A stretch of DNA of 64,000 nucleotides from Archilochus colubris. Its lineage: Eukaryota; Chordata; Aves; Apodiformes; Trochilidae. Shown piece after piece: positions 22,981 to 33,776 of this stretch. The notes under the pieces are model-generated. The model was not told the DNA's origin. It saw only the letters and a program-made list of their open reading frames with translations, and made no database searches. The stretch is from NCBI GenBank assembly GCA_023079485.1, contig CM041083.1, positions 65,338,696 through 65,402,695 on the forward strand. The letters run 5' to 3'. Each line of letters starts with the position of its first letter. Position 1 is the stretch's first letter. The translations under genes were made by a program, and so were the position numbers.

Positions 22981-23095
22981 CCTCACACCCCAGAGCCCGT
23001 GTGATGTTTTTTGGGGGGGTTTCCCTGTCCCGGGGGGGGGGTCCTGTCCTGCTCTGAGGGTCTCCCTCCCATGTCCCCCCCCCCCCAGCAGGAGG

Positions 23096-26000
23096 ATGGT
23101 GAAGGAAACGGGGTACTACGACCTCCTGGGGGTTCGCCCCGGGGCCAGCCTGGAGGAGATCAAGCGGGCGTACCGGCGCCTGGCCCTGCGCTACCACCCC
23201 GACAAGAACCCCAGCGAGGGGGAGAGGGTGGGTGCAGACCCCCCCCCCAAAAAACAAACACCCCCCTGCCCTCAGTCCTCTTCTCCTCACCCTCTTTATT
23301 TTCTCTTTTCCCCCCCCCCCCAGTTCAAGCAGATCTCCCAGGCCTATGAGGTGCTGTCAGACACCCACAAACGTGCCCTGTATGACCGGGGAGGGGAGAG
23401 GGCGATGAAGGAGGGGGGCCTGGGCACCCGGGGGGGGTCCGGAGGATTCGGGTCCCCCATGGACATCTTCGACCTCTTTTTTGGAGGAGGAGTGAGGATG
23501 CGTGGCCGGGCGGACAGGAGAGGTACTGGGAATGGGGGGCTTGGGGTCCTCTGGGGGGGTTTGTTCCCAGAAGCTGTGGCTGCTCCATCCCTGGATGTGT
23601 CCCAGCGTGGGTTGGAGGGGGGCTGGGAGCAATCCGGGTGGGCAGGAAGCGTCCCACGCAGGGAATTGGGTTGTGGAATGGGTTGGGCTGGGAGTTGGGT
23701 CCTTCAGATGATCCTGAAGGTGGCTGTCCCTGTCCCTGTCCCCTCCCTGTCCCTGTCCCCTCCCTGGCAGTGTCCCTGGGTGACCTCCACGTTCCTTCCT
23801 GACCCAAACCACCCCATGAGCTGATGATCCCATCACAAAGGACCCAGTGGGTGCTGGCAGGGGACAGACACCCCCCCTCCAGGGGCCACCAGGCCCTTCA
23901 CAGCCCCGTGCTCATCCTCCCCACCCTCATGACTTTCTCATCCTGTCCCTGTCCCAGCTTTTCCTCCTCTCCCTGTCCCAGCTTTCCCCCTGTCCCAGCT
24001 TTTCCTCCTCTCCCTGTCCCAGCTTTCCCCCTGTCCCAGCTTTTCCTCCTCTCCCTGTCCCAGCTTTTCCTCCTCTCCCTGTCCCAGCTTTTCCTCCTCT
24101 CCCTGTCCCAGCTTTTCCTCCTCTCCCTGTCCCAGCTTTTCCCCTCTCCCTCTCCCTGTCCCAGCTTTTCCTCCTCTCCCTGTCCCAGCTTTTCCCCTCT
24201 CCCTGTCCCTCTCCCAGCCTTTCCCCCTCCCCTGTCCCAGCTTTCCCCCTGTCCCAGCTTTTCCCCCTCTCCCTGTCCCAGCTTTTCCTCCTCTCCCTGT
24301 CCCAGCTTTTCCTCCTCTCCCTGTCCCTCTCCCAGCCTTTCCCCCTCCCCTGTCCCAGCTTTCCCCCTGTCCCAGCTTTTCCCCTCTCCCTGTCCCTGTC
24401 CCAGCTTTTCCCCCTCTCCCTGTCCCAGCTTTTCCTCCTCTCCCTGTCCCAGCTTTTCCTCCTCTCCCTGTCCCAGCCTTTCCCCCTCTCCCTGTCCCAG
24501 CTTTTCCCCCTCTCCCTCTCCCTGTCCCAGCTTTCCCCTCTCCCTGTCCCTGTCCCAGCTTTTCCCCCTCTCCCTGTCCCAGCTTTCCCCCTGTCCCAGC
24601 TTTTCCTCCTCTCCCTGTCCCAGCTTTCCCCCTGTCCCAGCTTTTCCCCCTCTCCCTCTCCCTGTCCCAGCTTTCCCCCTCTCCCTGTCCCAGCTTTTCC
24701 CCCTCTCCCTGTCCCAGCTTTCCCCCTCTCCCTGGGGCTGGGCTGAGTCACCCCCAGGCCCTGGGGGAAGTGACAGCAGAGTGACTCCAGTGACTCCACC
24801 AGAGATGTTTGGGGCAGAGGTGACTCCTGCTGCCTTATTTGCTGAAGTGGCACGAGTTAATTAGCAGGGCAATTAAGCAGGCCACGGGGGAGCGTGGTGA
24901 CTCTGCTCCAGGTGGGAGGAGGGGGTGACCAGGAGCTGGCAGGAGCCCTTGGGGACAGGAGGAGATCCCTGTGCCCAGCCCAGCTTCCAGCTGGTGCTGT
25001 CCTGCCCCATCCCTGAGGATCAGGGTTGGAAAATCCCCCCCCCAGATCCACTGAGCCCAACCCCAGGAGCTCTGGAGGGACACCAGGGGCCTGGTGACAC
25101 CATGTATGGGGGGTGAGGTCCTCCTGCTGGGATTCTGGGGGCTGATCCAGGCTTTTTTTCCCTCCCCCAGGGAAGACAGTTGTCCACCAGCTCTCAGTGT
25201 CCCTGGAAGATCTCTACAACGGCACCACCCGGAAGCTGTCCCTGCAGAAGAACATCATCTGCAGGAAGTGTGGAGGTGAGCCTGGGGGGCACCCGGGGGG
25301 AGACCCCCCCTAAACCCCCTCCCCATCCACCCCCCCATCCCCTCTGCTCACCTCCTGCCTCCCCCTGTCCCAGGCTGTGGGGTACGGGAGGGTGCCCAGA
25401 GGAGGTGTCCCAAGTGTCACGGCTCAGGGATGGAGGTTCGGATCCACCAGTTGGGTCCCAGTATGATCCAGCAGATCCAGACAGTCTGCTCCCAGTGCCA
25501 GGGCCAGGGGGAGTGGATCCGACCCCGGGATTGCTGCCTGAGCTGCAACGGCCGCAAGGTCGTCAGGGAGAAGAAAATCCTCAGTGTCCACCTGGATAAA
25601 GGTGAGGGGGGGGAGACACCTGGGAGGGGGTGGCCAAGGCCTCAAAGGTCACCAAACCCAACCATCAACCCAACCAATCCTCAGTGTCCACTTGGATGAA
25701 GGTTGGGGGGGGATTGGAGGGCAGATGGAAGGGGTTGTCCAAGACTTGAGTGGTCACCAAACCCAACCACCAACCCTGTGTCCACCTGGATGAAGGTTGG
25801 GGGGGTTTGGGGACACCTGGAAGGGGTTGGCCAAGGCCTCTGTGGCCATGGAACTCAACCACTAACCCAACCAACACTCTGCCCACCTGGATGAGGGGGG
25901 GGACACACAGAGATGGAAGGGGTTGGCCAAGACCTCAAAGGTCACCAAACCCAACCATCAACCCAACCAATCCTTAGTGTCCACTTGGATGAAGGCTGGG

Positions 26001-29000
26001 GGGGATTGGAGGGCAGATGGAAGGGGTTGGCTAAGGCCTCTGTGGCCATCAAACCCAACCACCAACCCAACCAACCCTCAGTGTCCACCTGGGTGAGGGG
26101 GGGACACTTGGAAGGGGTTGGCCAAGACCTCAATGGCCGTCAAACCCAACCACCAACCCAACCAACCCTGTGCCCACCTGGATAAAGGTTGGGAGGGGGA
26201 TTGGGGGGCAGATGGAAGGGGTTGGCCAAGACCTCAATGGTCACCAGACCTAGAGAGGTTGTGGAGTCTCCTCTGGAGCCTCTGAAGACCCTTCTGGGGG
26301 TCTCCTTTGTGGAGTTCTTGGTGCCCTCCCCTCCTTTGGGTCCTGCCCTGCCAGGGGCCTTGGACTTGGTGATCTCCAGGGGTCCCTTCCAACCTCTGAC
26401 AGTCTTGGAAACCCAACCACAAACCCCACCAGGGCCCCAGGTGTGGGGGGAAGGAGAAATCCTGGGATCAGCCATCACCCCAACCCCCCCTCGGGGTTCC
26501 TGAAGGGGGAAGGGGGGGATTGGGGCCCAAAACGTCTCCTTTATGCCCCCTGCCCCCCCCCCAGGAATGAAGGATGGGCAGAAGATCACCTTCCACGAGG
26601 AAGGGGACCAAGTGCCCGGCCTGGAGCCCGGGGACATCATCATTGTCCTGGAGCAGAAGGAGCACCCCGTGTTCCGGCGGCGCGGGGACGACCTGGTGCT
26701 GAGGAGGGAAATCTCCCTGGCTGATGCTCTCTGTGGGTGCCGCCAGGTCATCCGCACCCTGGACAACAGGACCCTCCTCATCTCCTCACAGCCAGGTGGG
26801 GGGGGGCTGGTGGGCTCCTGCAGCTCGGGGAACCCCTCTGAGGTCATCCCACCCCCAAATCCCTCAGGGAACCCCTCTGAGGTCATCCCACCCAAACCCA
26901 ACCCCAAACCCCAAATCCAGCCCCTAAACCCAGCCCAATCCCAACCTCCAACCCCAAACCCAACCCTCAGATTCCTCAGGGAACCCCCCTGAGGTCATCA
27001 CACCCAAACCCAACCTCCAACCCTATCCCCCAACCCCACCCCAACCTCCAACCCAAACCCAATCCCACCCAACCCCAGCCTCCAACCAATCCACACCCCC
27101 AACTCAACTCCAACCCAACCCCCAAACCCAACCCCCAGATCCCTCAGGGGACCCCTCTGAGGTTATTCAGCCCTTACCCAACTTCCATCCAATACCCAGC
27201 CCAACTCCAACTCAACCCCAAACCCAATTCAAACCCAACTCCCAGATCCTTCAGGGAACCCCTCTGAGGTCATCCCACCCAACCCCAAACACAACCCAAC
27301 CCCAACCTCCAACCCAGCCCCCAGTCCAACCCCAACCCCAACCAATCCCCACCCCCAGCCCAACTCCAACCCAACACCCAAATCCCTCAGGGAACCCCTC
27401 TGACATCATCCAACCCCAACCAAACTGTTCCCTCCCCCCCTAAGTTTTTCTCAAGACCTCCAGGGATGGGGCCTCCACCCCTGCCCTGAGCAGGGAATGG
27501 TTTGGGTTGGAAAAACCCCCAAGCTCACCCAGTCCAACCCTTCCCCCAGTACCCCCACCCCATGTCCCTCATCCCCACATCTCCAGGGCTCTGAAAACCC
27601 TCCAAGGATGATGAGGACCCGGGCCAGGCCCTGACAACCCTTTCCAGGGAGAAATTGTCCCCAAGCTCCAACCTAAACCTCCCCTGGCACAACTTGAGTT
27701 GTGCCAAAAGTTCCTCTTGTCCCATCCCTTGTTCCTTGGGAGCAGAGCCCGACCCCCCCTGGCTCCAACCTCCTCTCAGGGGGTTGCAGAGAGCCACAAG
27801 GTCTCCCCTCAGCCTCCTCTGCTCCAGGATCAGCACCCACAGGGCCCTCAGATGCTCCTCACAACTTCTCCAGACCCTTCTCCATCTTCTCCAGACTTTC
27901 CTTTTTACTTTCCAGACCCTTCCCCACATTCTCCAAACCCTTCTCCATGTTCTCAGCCCCTTTTCAGTCTTCTCCAGACCCTCCTCCTTACTCTCCAGAC
28001 CCTTCTCCATCTTCCCCAAACCTTCTCCATGTTCTCCAAACCCTCCTCCTTCCTCCCCAGTCCTTCTCCTTGTGCTCCAGACTCTTCCCCATGTTCTCCC
28101 AAGCCTTTTCCATCTTCTCCAGCCCCTCCTCCTTACTCTCCAGACCTTTCTTCTTGTTCTCCAAACCTTCTCCTTGCTCTCCAGACCCTCCTCCTTTTTC
28201 TCCAGACCCTTCCCCATATTCTCCAGACCCCCTCCCCCTTGTCCCCCACCCCCCCTGCCCTTCCTTGTCCCTCCCCAGGACCACCCAGCTGATCCCTGCT
28301 GTCCCCCCCAGGTGACGTTATCCACCCTGGGGACCTCAAGTGTGTCCCCAACGAGGGGATGCCCGTCTACAGGAGCCCCTTCCAGAAGGGAAAACTCATC
28401 ATCCAGTTCCAGGTGAGGGGATGGGGGGTGGGGGGGATGTCACTGGTGGGCCTGGGGGGGTCACTGGTGGGTCTGGGGGTGTCACTGTCAGGTCGTGGGG
28501 GTGCAAGGAGGTCCTGGGGGGGGGGCACTGGTGGGTTCTGGCAGTGGAGGGAGGTTCTGGGGGGTCACTGGTGGGTTTTGGGTGTCACTGGTGGATTCTG
28601 GGGGGGTCACTGGCAGGTCCTGGGGTGCAGGGAGGTTCTGGGGTGTTACTGGTGGGTCCTGGGGGGGGGTCTCTGGTGGGTCCTGGGGGTGTCACCAGTG
28701 GATCTGGGGGTGTCCCTGTCAGGTCATGGGGGTGCAGGGAGGTTCTGGGACAGTCACTGGTGGGTTCTGGGGGTCACTGGTGGATTCTGGGGGGGTCACT
28801 GGCAGGTCCTGGGGGTGCAGGGAGGTTCTGGGGTGTCACTGGTGGATTCTGGGGGTCACTGGTGGATTCTGGGGGGGTCACTGGCAGGTCCTGGGGGTGC
28901 AGGGAGGTTCTGGGGTGTCACTGGTGGATTCTGGGGGTCACTGGTGGATTCTGGGGGGGTCACTGGCAGGTCCTGGGGTGCAGGGAGGTTCTGGGGTGTT

Positions 29001-29938
29001 GCTGGTGGGTCCTGGGGGTCTCTGGTGGGTCCTGGGGGTGTCACCAGTGGATCTGGGGGTGTCCCTGTCAGGTCATGGGGGTGCAGGGAGGTTCTGGGCC
29101 AGTCACTGGTGGGTTCTGGGGGTCACTGGTGGATTCTGGGGGGTACTGGGGGGAAGGTCCTGGGGTGCAGGGAGGTTCTGGGGTGTCACTGGTGGATTCT
29201 GGGTACTGGTGGATTCTGGGGGTCACTGGCAGGTCCTGGGGTGCAGGGAGGTTCTGGGGTGTCTGGGGTCTGGTGGGGTCCTGGGGGTGTCACCAGTGGA
29301 TCTGGGGGTGTCCCTGTCAGGTCATGGGGGTGCAGGGAGGTTCTGGGCCAGTCACTGGTGGGTTCTGGGGGTCACTGGTGGATTCTGGGGGGGTCACTGG
29401 CAGGTCCTGGGGGTGCAGGGAGGTTCTGGGGTGTCACTGGTGGATCTGAGGGTGTCCCTGTCAGGTCATGGGGGTGCAGGGAGGTTCTGGAACAGTCACT
29501 GGTGGGTTCTGGGGATCACCAGGTTCTGGGGGTGTGGGGAGGTCCTGGAGGGTCACTGGTGGGTTCTGGGGGTGTGGGGAGGTCCTGGAGGGTCACTGGT
29601 GGGTTCTGGGGATCACTGGTGGGTTCTGGGGTGTCCCTGTCAGGTCGGGGGGGTGCAGGGCTCATCCCCTCCCTCTCTCCCACCTTTTCCCTCTCCCTGT
29701 CCCAACGCAGGTGAAGTTTCCCGATCCCGGGTGGTTGCCCCCCGAGCGGCTGCGGCAGCTCCAGGGCTTCTTCCCCCCCCAGGAGGAGGTGATGGCGACC
29801 GAGGAGACGCAGGAGGTGGAGCTGAGCGATTACAGCGGGGCGGGGGGGGGCCGCAGACACAGCCCCCGGGAGCTCTGCCCCGAGGATGAGCTGGAGGAGG
29901 GGGGGTTCCGACAGCACCTCCAGTGCCAAACCTCCTAG
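23096..29938 (+). CDS. DNAJA4-like type I Hsp40 co-chaperone
   Basis: J-domain protein that stimulates Hsp70 ATPase and delivers clients. Coding exons are 23096-23227, 23324-23522, 25171-25275, 25374-25601, 26565-26795, 28312-28412 and 29711-29938; phases agree and give 407 residues (DNAJA family about 397-412). The J domain has the Hsp70-activating HPD at 34-36. A short Gly/Phe-rich linker with [11 protein letters not shown] follows. The zinc-finger domain has all four CxxCxGx motifs (C141/C144, C157/C160, C184/C187, C200/C203). Next are the substrate-binding beta domains ([13 protein letters not shown]-type EEGDQ) and a C-terminal CaaX box CQTS for farnesylation. LIIQF...W near the C-terminus resembles DNAJA4 more than DNAJA1 from memory. 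It sits between NES and CRABP2, where human has no DNAJ gene. DNAJA membership is firm; the exact paralogue is inference. Confidence 0.93.
23935..24735. repeat. Minisatellite, CTCTCCCTGTCCCAGCTTTTC
   Basis: About 38 pyrimidine-rich units of 16-22 bases in intron 3 of the DNAJA-type gene. Each unit carries a polypyrimidine tract followed by CAG, so it looks like a string of splice acceptors. The open frames of about 300 codons are artefacts. Confidence 0.93.
25575..26250 (+). repeat. Tandem repeat seeded by DNAJA exon 5 tail and CR1 tail
   Basis: Six intronic copies follow the genuine exon 5 end (about 25580-25601). Each contains a version of TCAGTGTCCACCTGGATAAAG (starts near 25679, 25772, 25876, 25973, 26077 and 26166; period 89-104). 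Between copies is a segment resembling the reversed 3' end of a CR1 LINE (GGTTGGCCAAGACCTCAAAGGTCACC). Some copies keep a usable donor, for example CCTGGGTGAGG near 26092. Confidence 0.85.
26253..26408 (+). mobile_element. CR1 LINE 3' fragment, plus orientation
   Basis: GAGGTTGTGGAGTCTCC at the left and GACTTGGTGATCTCCAGG with CCCTTCCAACCTCTGACAGT at the right match the 3' terminal region of CR1 non-LTR retrotransposons. It is truncated 5', as is usual for CR1, and lies in intron 5 of the DNAJA-type gene. Confidence 0.8.
26830..27425. repeat. CCCAACC-rich repeat with CCCTCTGAGGTCATCC units
   Basis: AACCCCAACC-type short repeats punctuated by at least five copies of a segment TCAGGGAACCCCTCTGAGGTCATC (near 26834, 26870, 26977, 27150 and 27255). 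It fills the left half of intron 6 of the DNAJA-type gene. Confidence 0.8.
27440..27880 (-). mobile_element. CR1 LINE 3' fragment, minus orientation
   Basis: The minus strand translates to the C-terminal part of the CR1 reverse transcriptase [37 protein letters not shown]. The noncoding tail follows (AACCTAAACCTCCCCTGGCA on the plus strand is its signature in reverse). Frames are broken, so it is a dead, 5'-truncated copy; 27440-27500 looks like a second overlapping fragment. It lies in intron 6 of the DNAJA-type gene and supports a sauropsid genome. Confidence 0.9.
27880..28255. repeat. Minisatellite grown from CR1 sequence
   Basis: Units of about 26 bases, TTCTCCAGACCCTTCTCCATC. The first unit is continuous with the CR1 fragment, where CR1 itself contains CTCTAGACCCTTCACCAGCTTC in this orientation, so the array appears to have expanded from within the element. 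Confidence 0.8.
28430..29660. repeat. Minisatellite, GGGTCACTGGTGGATTCTGGG
   Basis: Units of about 20-26 bases (GGGGGTCACTGGTGGATTCTG, GTCCTGGGGGTGCAGGGAGG) in blocks of 60-75 bases and longer. The array fills intron 7 of the DNAJA-type gene almost completely and gives open frames of up to 464 codons that are not genes. Confidence 0.95.
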
Positions 29939-31265
29939 CGAGGGGGGGGATGTGGGGCAGGGCTTGGGGGGCTCGGGGAGACCCCCCCCCACCTTTCAGG
30001 GATGTACATAGCTCCTTCCCGACAGCACTTAACCCCCCCCCCTCCTCCAAACCCCCCCACTTGGGGAGGGGCTGCATCCACGGGGCCCCCTCCTGCTTTG
30101 GGGGGGACTCCGGGGGTCCCTCTGGCTGTGGGGTGGCTTTGGGGGGGGGGGTCCCTTAGGATCTGGGGGTCCCTCCTGGCCGACTGGGGAGGTCCCTCCA
30201 GCTCTGGGGGGCCCTTGGGCTCTGGGGGTCTGTCCTGGTTTAGGGGTCCCTCCTGCTTTTGGGGGGTTCTCTCCTCTTTTTGGGGGGTCCCCTCCTCCTT
30301 TGGGGGTTCCCTTCTCTTTTGGGGGGGTCTCTCCTCCTTTTGGGGGGTCCCTTCTGCTTTTGGGGAGTTTCCTCTTCCTTTTGGGGGTTCCTTCCTCCTT
30401 TTGGGGGGCTCCTCCTGCTTTTGGGGGGTCCCTTCTGCTTTTGGGGAGTTTCCTCTTCCTTTTGGGGGTTCCTTCCTCCTTTTGGGGGGTTCCCTCTTCC
30501 TTTTAGGGGTTCCCTCCTCCTTTTGGGGGTTCCTTCCTCCTTTTGGGGGGTTCCCTCCTACTTTTAGGGGTTCCCTCCTCCTTTTGGGGGGTTCCCTCCT
30601 CCTTTTGGGGATCCCTCTTCCTTTTAGGGGTTCCCTCCTCCTTTTAGGGGTTCCCTCCTCCTTTTGGGGGGTTCCCTCTTCCTTTTAGGGGTTCCCTCCT
30701 CCTTTTGGGGGGTTCCCTCCTCCTTTTGGGGATCCCTCCTCCTTTGGGGGTCCTGTTGACTTTTGGGGTTGCTCCTGGTTTAGGGGTCCCCCCCTCCTCT
30801 GGGGATCCCTCTGGCTCTGGTGTCCCTCTGCCTTTGGGGTTCCCCCCACACGAGGTCTCAGACCCCCCCCCCCTTTCAGCTCTCCCGTGGGCTGGTGGCC
30901 ACCTCCAGCCTTTGGTAGCCCAGCAGGATGGATGCCAAGGGGGGGGGGGGGGGGGGGGGCTGGGAGGGTGACCCCTTCTCTGCCTCAGTTTCCCCATCTG
31001 TGGTCTGGCCAAGCCTCGAAGTTTGGGGTGGGGGGGGTCCCCTCCTCCCAATCCCCCCGGACCCCCCCTCCCCCCAGCTTAACCCTTTTGTGTCCTTGCT
31101 GGAGCCTGGGGGGGGGGGGTTGGGTTTCTCTTTGCACAGAAGGGGTTGGGGGGGGCCTCGTCCCTTTAATTTATTTCAGAAATACTTTTTTTGGGGGTTT
31201 TTTTGGGGCGGGGGGGCAGGGACAGACTTTGTACACGGCATTAAAAGCGAATCCCGAACTCCCGG
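29939..31265 (+). other. 3' UTR of the DNAJA-type gene
   Basis: Begins after TAG at 29936-29938. From about 30240 to 30760 it holds a minisatellite of about 25 bases (TTTTGGGGGGTTCCCTCCTCC). The probable poly(A) signal is ATTAAA at 31240-31245, preceded by the U-rich stretch 31186-31205. Confidence 0.65.
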
Positions 31266-33045
31266 GGCCGCCTCTTCCCGGGGGGGGGGGGGGGGAAGTG
31301 AAAGGGGGTGGGGGGGGTGACTCCTGCTCCCTCCTTTGATCTCTGGGCGTGCCTCAGTTTCCCTTTGCACAACAGCGACGCGACAGCCCCGGGGCTCAGC
31401 TTGGGGGGGGGGGGGAGGGTAAATCCTCCCCTTTTGAGACCCCCCCACGCCGTGGTGGAGGAGCAGAGACCCCTGAAGCCCCCAGAGCTCAGCAGCCCCC
31501 GCCATGATCTTGGCCCCCTCCCTGAGCATCCCCAGACCCCCTTCCCCGGACCCGCCATCTCCCCCTTTCTGTTCCTTTGGGGGGGGCTCCAGGCCGAGCA
31601 GAGGTGCGAAGACACCAAACCCCCCCCCCAAAAAAAAAAAACACCACAAACCCCCCCATACCGCCCCCTCCTCCCCATGCAGAGCCCCCCCCCCAATATA
31701 ATGGGGGTGAAGCCCCCCTGGGAATCCTTAATTTGGGGAGGGGGCCCCTTCCCTCCCCCTCTGGAAAGCGTCGGGCGCCAGATGGGGTTGGATGGGGGGG
31801 GGACGAGGGGGGGGGGGTCCCAAGAACAATGGTGGCTGCGCGCCAGCCGCGGGGGATGGGGAGGGGGGGTCTGCCTCCCCCCCCCCTATTCGGTAACAGA
31901 GAAATGCAACGAAACTGCGGGGTCTGGGGTCTGGGGGCTGCCCCCCCCCCCCCCATCCCCCCAGGGTCGCATTCATCACCCCCAGCACAAAGCGGGGGGG
32001 GAGGGGCCGGGGTCTCCCTTTGTTCCGCAGCTGAAAGGCGCCGGGGCCAACCCGAGACCCCTCCCCAGCCCGGGGCGGGGGGCAGCGGGGTCAGGGTGAG
32101 GGGGGGTGGGAGGGGGGATTAGTGCCGGATTAGAGGCGCCGAGACCCCCCCACCCAGGGCCCCCACGAGGCGTCTGGGGGGGAGGGGAAAACTCGGGAGG
32201 TTTCAGGGGGAGGGGGGAGGGTTCGCTCGCCCCCAGACCCATTTTCCCGCCCGAGCAGGAATTTGCCTTTATGTCGGGAGCCAAAGAAAACCGGGAAGGG
32301 TGAGGGGGGGATGGGGGGTTCACAGCCCCCCAGGAGCAGGATGCGACCCCCCCCATTGCTATGAGGCACCACGGAACAGGAGGGGGGGGACCCCCCCCCT
32401 CCCGAAGCCCCCTCCCCATCCAGATGTGCTCCCTCCTCTCCCTGGGGGGTCCCAGCTGCTCCCCCCCCCCCTCAGGGTTGGGCAGAACCGGAGCCGTCCC
32501 GAGGGAGAAAGGGGAAACCGGAGCCGCCGTGCGGGGCTTTGGGCTCCGTCCCGGCTGCTCCTCCCCCCACCAAGGAAACTTTAATTACACGGGGGGGGGG
32601 GGTAAAGCCGGGACCCCTCCCCCTGCAGCCCCCGGGCTGGGGCAAGAGGGGAGGGGGGGGCTGGGGGCCCCTTGGGGGGCTTCGTGCTCCCCCTCGGCAG
32701 GGAGCACCCATGGGTGGGGGGCTCAACCCCCCCCCTCCACCATTGGCATCGCAGCCGATGCGGGGTCCAAAGGGTGGACCCAGAGCCCCCCACCCCCCAC
32801 GGGTGCCCCGCACCGCCCTCCCCACCCCACGGCTGCCCCGCATCTTCCCACGCGTGATGCTCCATCCCCGGCACCGCCTTCCCCCCCGGCCCCTTGCGCA
32901 AGGGCGGCGGATCCGGATCCGGGCGGGGGGGGGGGGGACGGACAGGGGACACACCGTGGGGGGGGGGCAACAGGGACACGGGGGGACGAGGACACGCGGG
33001 GGGGGGGGTGACAATGACACGAGGGGGGGGCAGGGCTAGGGGGGG
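31266..33045. other. Convergent intergenic region, no gene seen
   Basis: Spacer between the 3' ends of the plus-strand DNAJA-type gene and minus-strand CRABP2. It is dense in G and C homopolymers with no recognisable coding exon. A copy of the dispersed TGCCTCAGTTTCCC motif lies at 31349-31363. Confidence 0.55.
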
Positions 33046-33776
33046 CGGGGGTTGTAGGACCTTTATTGAACAGAGGAAAACAAGGGGGGGGACAATCTCG
33101 GGGGGGGGTGGATCCTTCTGGAGCGAGGTTGGACCCTTGGTGGGGGGGGGGAAGGTTGGATTTGGGTTGAATCCTTTTTTTTTTTTTGGGGGGGGGGGGG
33201 TGGGGGAGGGCGGTTCGGCCGCGGTGCCGCCGGTTCGGGGTCTGCTCGGTTTTCCTTACAATAATCACAAATAAATATTGAGGGGCGTGAGGGGGGGGGG
33301 GGAGAGAAAAGGGGGGGCAAAGTCAGTGTGGTCCCGGGTTAAAAAAAGAAGGAAAAAAACCATCTCTCTCCAAGCTCTGCCTGCAGCTGACCCCAGGGCG
33401 GTGAAATCCACCCCAAAACCGGGAGGGGCCGCGTTCCCCCCCCCCGCCGCGGCGCCGGCTCCGCTCCAACCCTGGGGCTTGGGCTGCAGCAGCCGCAGGG
33501 GTGACAGAAAATGGGATTTGTATTTTTTTAAGGGTTGGTTTGTGGGGTTTTTGGTTTGTTTTGGGTTGGTTTTTTTTTTTTTGCTACCCCGGCTTGGAGG
33601 GGAGGGGACGGGGGGGGGGGGCAGCGTCCAAAATCCGCATGTGTGTCCCCCCAGTTAAAAAAAAAAACAACAAAAGAAGGGATGCTCTGATGGTCCCGTG
33701 TCCCCCCCCCCGAGGGAAGCTCTGACCCCGCTGGGAGGGGACATTGGGGAGGCGGGGGTCTGTGGGGGGGGGGGGG
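33045..33776 (-). other. CRABP2 3' UTR
   Basis: Minus-strand AATAAA corresponds to TTTATT at 33062-33067. An AU-rich patch (CAATATTTATTTGTGATT on the minus strand, about 33261-33280) contains AUUUA-like elements of the kind bound by mRNA-stability factors. Confidence 0.65.

Noticed and set aside
23930..24750. Exons suggested by many pyrimidine-tract-plus-CAG acceptors
   Set aside because: All acceptors are copies of one minisatellite unit, and the flanking DNAJA exons join in phase without them.
28340..29889. Plus-strand open frames of 369-464 codons rich in GGHWWVLG
   Set aside because: Translation of the intron 7 minisatellite of the DNAJA-type gene; only the first few dozen codons are real exon.
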